A program made the position numbers and the translations under genes. DNA of 48,366 bases from an uncultured Pseudomonadota bacterium. Its GTDB lineage: Bacteria > Bdellovibrionota_B > Oligoflexia > Oligoflexales > CAIYRB01. This document shows, piece after piece, positions 45,778 to 48,366 of this stretch (its first letter is position 1; every line of letters starts with the position of its first letter). The notes beneath the pieces were generated by a model. The model had not been told where the DNA came from, did no database searches, and saw only the letters and a list, made by a program, of their open reading frames with translations. The stretch is from positions 1-48,366 of the forward strand of contig CAIWTN010000032.1 of NCBI GenBank assembly GCA_903915625.1. Reading direction: 5' to 3'.

Positions 45778-47097
45778 ATGGCAAAGAAACTACTGTGCGT
45801 CCTATCGTTGATCATCTTCACAAATTTGTTGGCGGCTTGTAGCGACAAAACCCAATCGGACGACGACGGAGCAAAGCGGCGCAGTTCAGCGCCATCAGGC
45901 GGCCCGGCATTACCGCCAATCGCAAATAAATCACCGTTAATCTCGCCAACAGCTCAGCCTGCACCGGATCAAAGTAACAACGCGTCCAGCTCAGCTACTG
46001 CGACCGCTCCAGTTGCGCAACCAACGCCGAACGCAGCCACCACGGCAACAGTCAAGGCAGCGCCCAGCTGCAGTGCTACAGACATGCTGGAACTACGTAG
46101 TCGGATCAAGTTCACAAAAATCACCGCCGATGATGATTATTTCACGGCAAGAAATCTCAATTACATTCTTCAATTCGGCGTGTCCGGCAAATACATCATG
46201 GTGACCTATGTCGACCCAAGCACCAGTCTTGGACACGTCATCAGCTCGGTCGATAGCGGCCTTTCCTGGAGAAATTCGACGACTCTTGGCGGCGAAAATA
46301 TCGACAGCTTGCCGCAGATGAATGGATCCGCGATTGACCTAGCCGGGGATAAAAAGATAGCGCATTCCCCAGATCTCGGCGCCACCTGGCAGTACTACAA
46401 CCTGCAAGACTTGGGTCTACCGGTAGATACCAAGTTTATAAACCTTACTGGTGATGGCGACCGACTGCTGACCTCCACGTTTACTGCTAAGTCTGAGTCA
46501 CCTCGTTATTTAGCGCAATTCTGGCTTCGAGAAGGATCTAAATGGCGCGAAATTCTAGGACCGAAGATTGATAAAGTTATCACCTCGGACTTGTATCTTC
46601 ACGGCCAGGAAGTGGTAGCCGTCTTTGGCGACGAAGTGGCTTACAGTTTAGATTTAGGGAGAACATGGAGCAATTACTCCGTAGGATGTGAAGCGAAGAT
46701 CCGGAGTAATGCTGATAAGTGGTTTCTTACCTGTCGCGACGGGACTATAGCCTACTTAGCAGACGATAAGTCGGAACGAGTTAGGTTAGGCGCTGGTCGC
46801 GGTGAATTGGCTGTGCCTTATCTTGGGTCCGACTTTGTTCTGCGCATGGACTCTTTCGCGGTTTCTTTTTCTTTTGACAGTGGTACGAGCTGGAAAGCGG
46901 TACCGACATCTGCGTTATTCGCTACCCAGCGTTTTCCTAAACGATTTGGTGACGACGAGTGTGCATCTTTCGACCGCCCCCTTACGGTCTATGACGTGAT
47001 TGGAAGCGAGAATAAGGACGTCTTCTACATCGCGACTTACACCGGGATCTGGAAGGCCGAGCGGATCGTTGCGGCTACCGACGCCAAAGCTCCGTAA
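45778..47097 (+). CDS. Lipoprotein with Asp-box (BNR-like) propeller
   Basis: 439 residues. A clean lipobox (LAAC, Cys21) is followed by a 75-residue Pro/Ala/Ser linker. Then come Asp-box motifs of the sialidase/YCF48 kind, SxDxGxxW: SVDSGLSW, SPDLGATW, SLDLGRTW and SFDSGTSW, spaced 50-110 residues apart. These mark the blades of a beta-propeller. Known relatives hydrolyse glycans or bind partner proteins; the catalytic arginine triad of sialidases is not evident, so binding is more likely. No operon partner. Confidence 0.78.
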   Translation: MAKKLLCVLSLIIFTNLLAACSDKTQSDDDGAKRRSSAPSGGPALPPIANKSPLISPTAQPAPDQSNNASSSATATAPVAQPTPNAATTATVKAAPSCSATDMLELRSRIKFTKITADDDYFTARNLNYILQFGVSGKYIMVTYVDPSTSLGHVISSVDSGLSWRNSTTLGGENIDSLPQMNGSAIDLAGDKKIAHSPDLGATWQYYNLQDLGLPVDTKFINLTGDGDRLLTSTFTAKSESPRYLAQFWLREGSKWREILGPKIDKVITSDLYLHGQEVVAVFGDEVAYSLDLGRTWSNYSVGCEAKIRSNADKWFLTCRDGTIAYLADDKSERVRLGAGRGELAVPYLGSDFVLRMDSFAVSFSFDSGTSWKAVPTSALFATQRFPKRFGDDECASFDRPLTVYDVIGSENKDVFYIATYTGIWKAERIVAATDAKAP

Positions 47098-47135
47098 GTA
47101 GAATTATGATTGGGTAGCCGTAGTCTTCCGTGTGA

Positions 47136-47469
47136 TTAATTGACTCCGACCGCGGACCATGCAGCAGCTACAGCTGCATACTGGACAGAGCTCTCCGTGA
47201 ATAAATCGCGGGCTGCATTGAGAGTGGCCCTGCAAGCACCAGGATTGTTCCAAAGCGCGCTGCTAATGAAAGGCGATCCATTCGTTATTGGGTGGATTCA
47301 ATTGGTCAGCTGATTCCGTGATTTTAGGTCCCGTCCAATCGGCTGCTATCTGCTCAATCGACGTCGATTTGCCAACCTGTCGCGGGCCTATGAGTACAGG
47401 ATCTGTGGTATCAGGGTTTTGATAAGTATCAATGATTAGATTGGTTAGAGCGAGAGCCTGGCACCATAA
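47136..47469 (-). pseudogene. AAA ATPase (DUF4143-type) remnant
   Basis: The leftward frame 47263-47469 encodes an N-terminal helix (ALTNLIIDTYQNP) and the P-loop DPVLIGPRQVGKST, followed by an ADQLNPPNNEW segment. These fit the start of the ATPases of the AAA_14/DUF4143 type. A stop at 47263 ends it, and a related continuation, frameshifted, may run to 47136 (NAARDLFTESS). There is no start codon and no Walker B; it is a decayed piece. Confidence 0.6.
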
Positions 47470-47590
47470 TCTAAATGCTCTGACGATTGGTGCCGGGGAT
47501 ATTGATTATAGCGGCAAAATGCCTTCAGCTGGCGGCAACAAAAGCCAAGCCGGAGTTACAAGTATCGTATTCTGAAGTACCCATGACGCG
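47466..47590 (+). pseudogene. Truncated, frameshifted copy of the subtilisin gene
   Basis: The stretch coding LTIGAGDIDYSGKMPSAGGNK, then in another frame AKPELQVSYSEVP, is a clear copy of LTIGAGDVDYSGKMPAAGSNK... in the subtilisin gene at about 44852-44973. One extra A after the AACAAA run shifts the frame. The copy begins where the ATPase fragment starts on the other strand. Confidence 0.75.
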
Positions 47591-47658
47591 GGTTATAGGG
47601 CGTGTTTTTTTGGCGTTGAAAAATGGGATGCCTAATGGCTATCGCTTCCGCAACATGG

Positions 47659-47820
47659 CTACAACCGCTGTCGAAAGTCCGGTAATCTCTGGATGACCGG
47701 GCGCAGCTCGGTGTAAAAGTGGCCCTTTTTAAGCTCTGACGAGTACATCCGCGAGCCAGAATACAGAGCCCGTTTAGCCAGTGCATCGCGTGACGACATC
47801 TGTCGCTGACCGGTGCTGGT
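47659..47820 (-). pseudogene. Rpn-type PD-(D/E)XK nuclease/transposase remnant
   Basis: The leftward frame reads LAKRALYSGSRMYSSELKKG then YTELRPVIQ, which matches the central ALYYxSRLYSxQLKKG-xYxxLKPVI segment of Rpn/transposase-31-type proteins. It ends at a stop at 47659, and the upstream frame is closed by a stop near 47842. The catalytic part is missing. Confidence 0.62.
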
Positions 47821-47959
47821 GCAGCGCGGACGAGTCGTAACTCATGATATTAAAGAGTTGCCGAGAGTGCCTGACCCGGGCTCCTTTAGGCGGGCGTTTA
47901 AAACCATAAATATTACAATATGTTGAGATAAATTTGTGGTGTCAAAAAAATATGCTTAA

Positions 47960-47976
47960 GTATTTATGGTAAATAC
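47960..47976. promoter_or_regulatory. Palindrome upstream of brnT, candidate autoregulatory operator
   Basis: GTATTTA and TAAATAC with TGG between them form a perfect 17-base dyad, 27 bases before the brnT ATG. BrnT-BrnA complexes repress their own promoter in characterised systems, so this is a plausible operator. Confidence 0.5.
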
Positions 47977-48003
47977 CGATAATATTAAAAGTGGAAACCA
48001 GTA

Positions 48004-48300
48004 ATGGCGGGTTATGATTGGCATGACGAAAAGAACAAAGAAAACATCAAAAAGCACAGAGTCAGCTTCGAAGAAGCGATCACGGTCTTCAGCGATCCGT
48101 TCCTCCGAATCGCCGGTGATCGCAGCGAAGACTACCCAGAGGACCGGTTCATCGCGCTCGGACAAAGTGGCTCAGGACTCAACCTTTTCGTCGTCTTCTG
48201 CGAGCGAAAAATCGAGGAAGAAGAAGTCATCTGGATTATCTCAGCGAGAAAACAAACGCCTAAAGAAAAGCGCACCTTGGCAGGACTACGATTACGATAA
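48004..48300 (+). CDS. brnT: BrnT family toxin
   Basis: 98 residues. WHDEKNKENIKKHRVSFEEAITVFSDP at the start, then the ALGQSG and VVFCERK strands and ISARKQTPKEKR at the end, are the family pattern of the RelE/ParE-like BrnT toxin, an mRNA-cleaving ribonuclease. Full length. It is followed by an overlapping BrnA-like frame and preceded by a palindrome, the normal brnTA order (toxin first). Confidence 0.9.
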   Translation: MAGYDWHDEKNKENIKKHRVSFEEAITVFSDPFLRIAGDRSEDYPEDRFIALGQSGSGLNLFVVFCERKIEEEEVIWIISARKQTPKEKRTLAGLRLR

Positions 48301-48366
48301 TTTACCCGAGTTAAGCCCTGAGCAGCTTTCTACTTTTAAAGTTGTCACTCAGGATCAGCATGCCAG
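48167..48366 (+). CDS. brnA: BrnA family antitoxin, partial at the right edge
   Basis: At least 66 codons in the frame one base ahead of brnT, open to the right edge. LSQRENKRLKK, then DYDYDNLPELSPEQLSTFKVV, resembles the BrnA N-terminal part (K...DYSDIPELTxEQL). No ATG lies in this frame; the only usual start upstream is GTG at 48167, which would make an overlap of 134 bases with brnT. The DNA-binding C-terminal part lies beyond the window. The start is uncertain, the family likely. Confidence 0.62.
   Translation, partial: MAQDSTFSSSSASEKSRKKKSSGLSQRENKRLKKSAPWQDYDYDNLPELSPEQLSTFKVVTQDQHA

Overview
The window is a chromosomal segment of moderate GC content (about 52% by eye), from a Gram-negative bacterium. 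Three things point that way: the many lipoprotein signal peptides, the VC0807-like inner-membrane protein, and the AccA/AroA/Cmk and MetG/ThrS proteins of proteobacterial type. Single housekeeping genes are mixed with secreted or lipid-anchored hydrolases, including three proteases and a tyrosinase. There is also an IHF/HU protein and an FmdB zinc ribbon. This mix fits a deltaproteobacterial or Bdellovibrionota/Oligoflexia-type organism, but that is an inference; no rRNA or other taxonomic marker is present. I saw no rRNA, tRNA or CRISPR array.

Layout. 0-3.3 kb: the end of a leftward addB-addA-like recombinational repair operon, with the addA start cut by the left edge. 3.4-4.3 kb: a stand-alone branched-polyamine-synthase-like catalytic domain. 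4.5-9.4 kb: three rightward exported proteins, namely a trypsin-like protease with a duplicated Cys-rich tail, a multidomain subtilisin, and an unknown lipoprotein. 9.6-16.6 kb: a sugar-porter MFS protein, two unknown lipoproteins, SppA, two inner-membrane proteins of poorly known function, and a 59-residue basic protein. 16.8-22.5 kb: a type IA topoisomerase, the ribosome-associated ABC-F protein EttA, and small hypotheticals. 22.8-26.8 kb: a Tat-exported lipoprotein tyrosinase behind two perfect palindromes, an unknown lipoprotein and a serine recombinase. 27.2-36.8 kb: CCA-adding enzyme, a lipoprotein, a thrS-metG pair and a rarA-purH pair. 36.9-43.6 kb: two unknown exported proteins, a coiled-coil protein that overlaps cmk antisense, the accA-aroA-cmk operon, IHF/HU and FmdB. 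43.7-48.4 kb: an accessory end with a second subtilisin lipoprotein, an IS91-like transposase relic, an Asp-box propeller lipoprotein, and a patchwork of gene fragments. The fragments are an AAA ATPase, a piece duplicated from the neighbouring subtilisin gene, and an Rpn-type nuclease/transposase. A BrnT/BrnA toxin-antitoxin pair follows and is cut by the right edge.

Working together: accA-aroA-cmk, thrS-metG, rarA-purH and addB-addA are tight co-directional groups and are probably co-transcribed. The exported enzymes form no single pathway that I can see; together they suggest a lifestyle rich in extracellular or surface-anchored degradation. I find no convincing complete new defence or biosynthetic system. 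The points most worth a second look are the relic patchwork beside brnTA, the brnT-brnA overlap with its upstream dyad, the palindromes before the tyrosinase, the deep cmk antisense overlap, and the duplicated Cys module of the trypsin-like protease.
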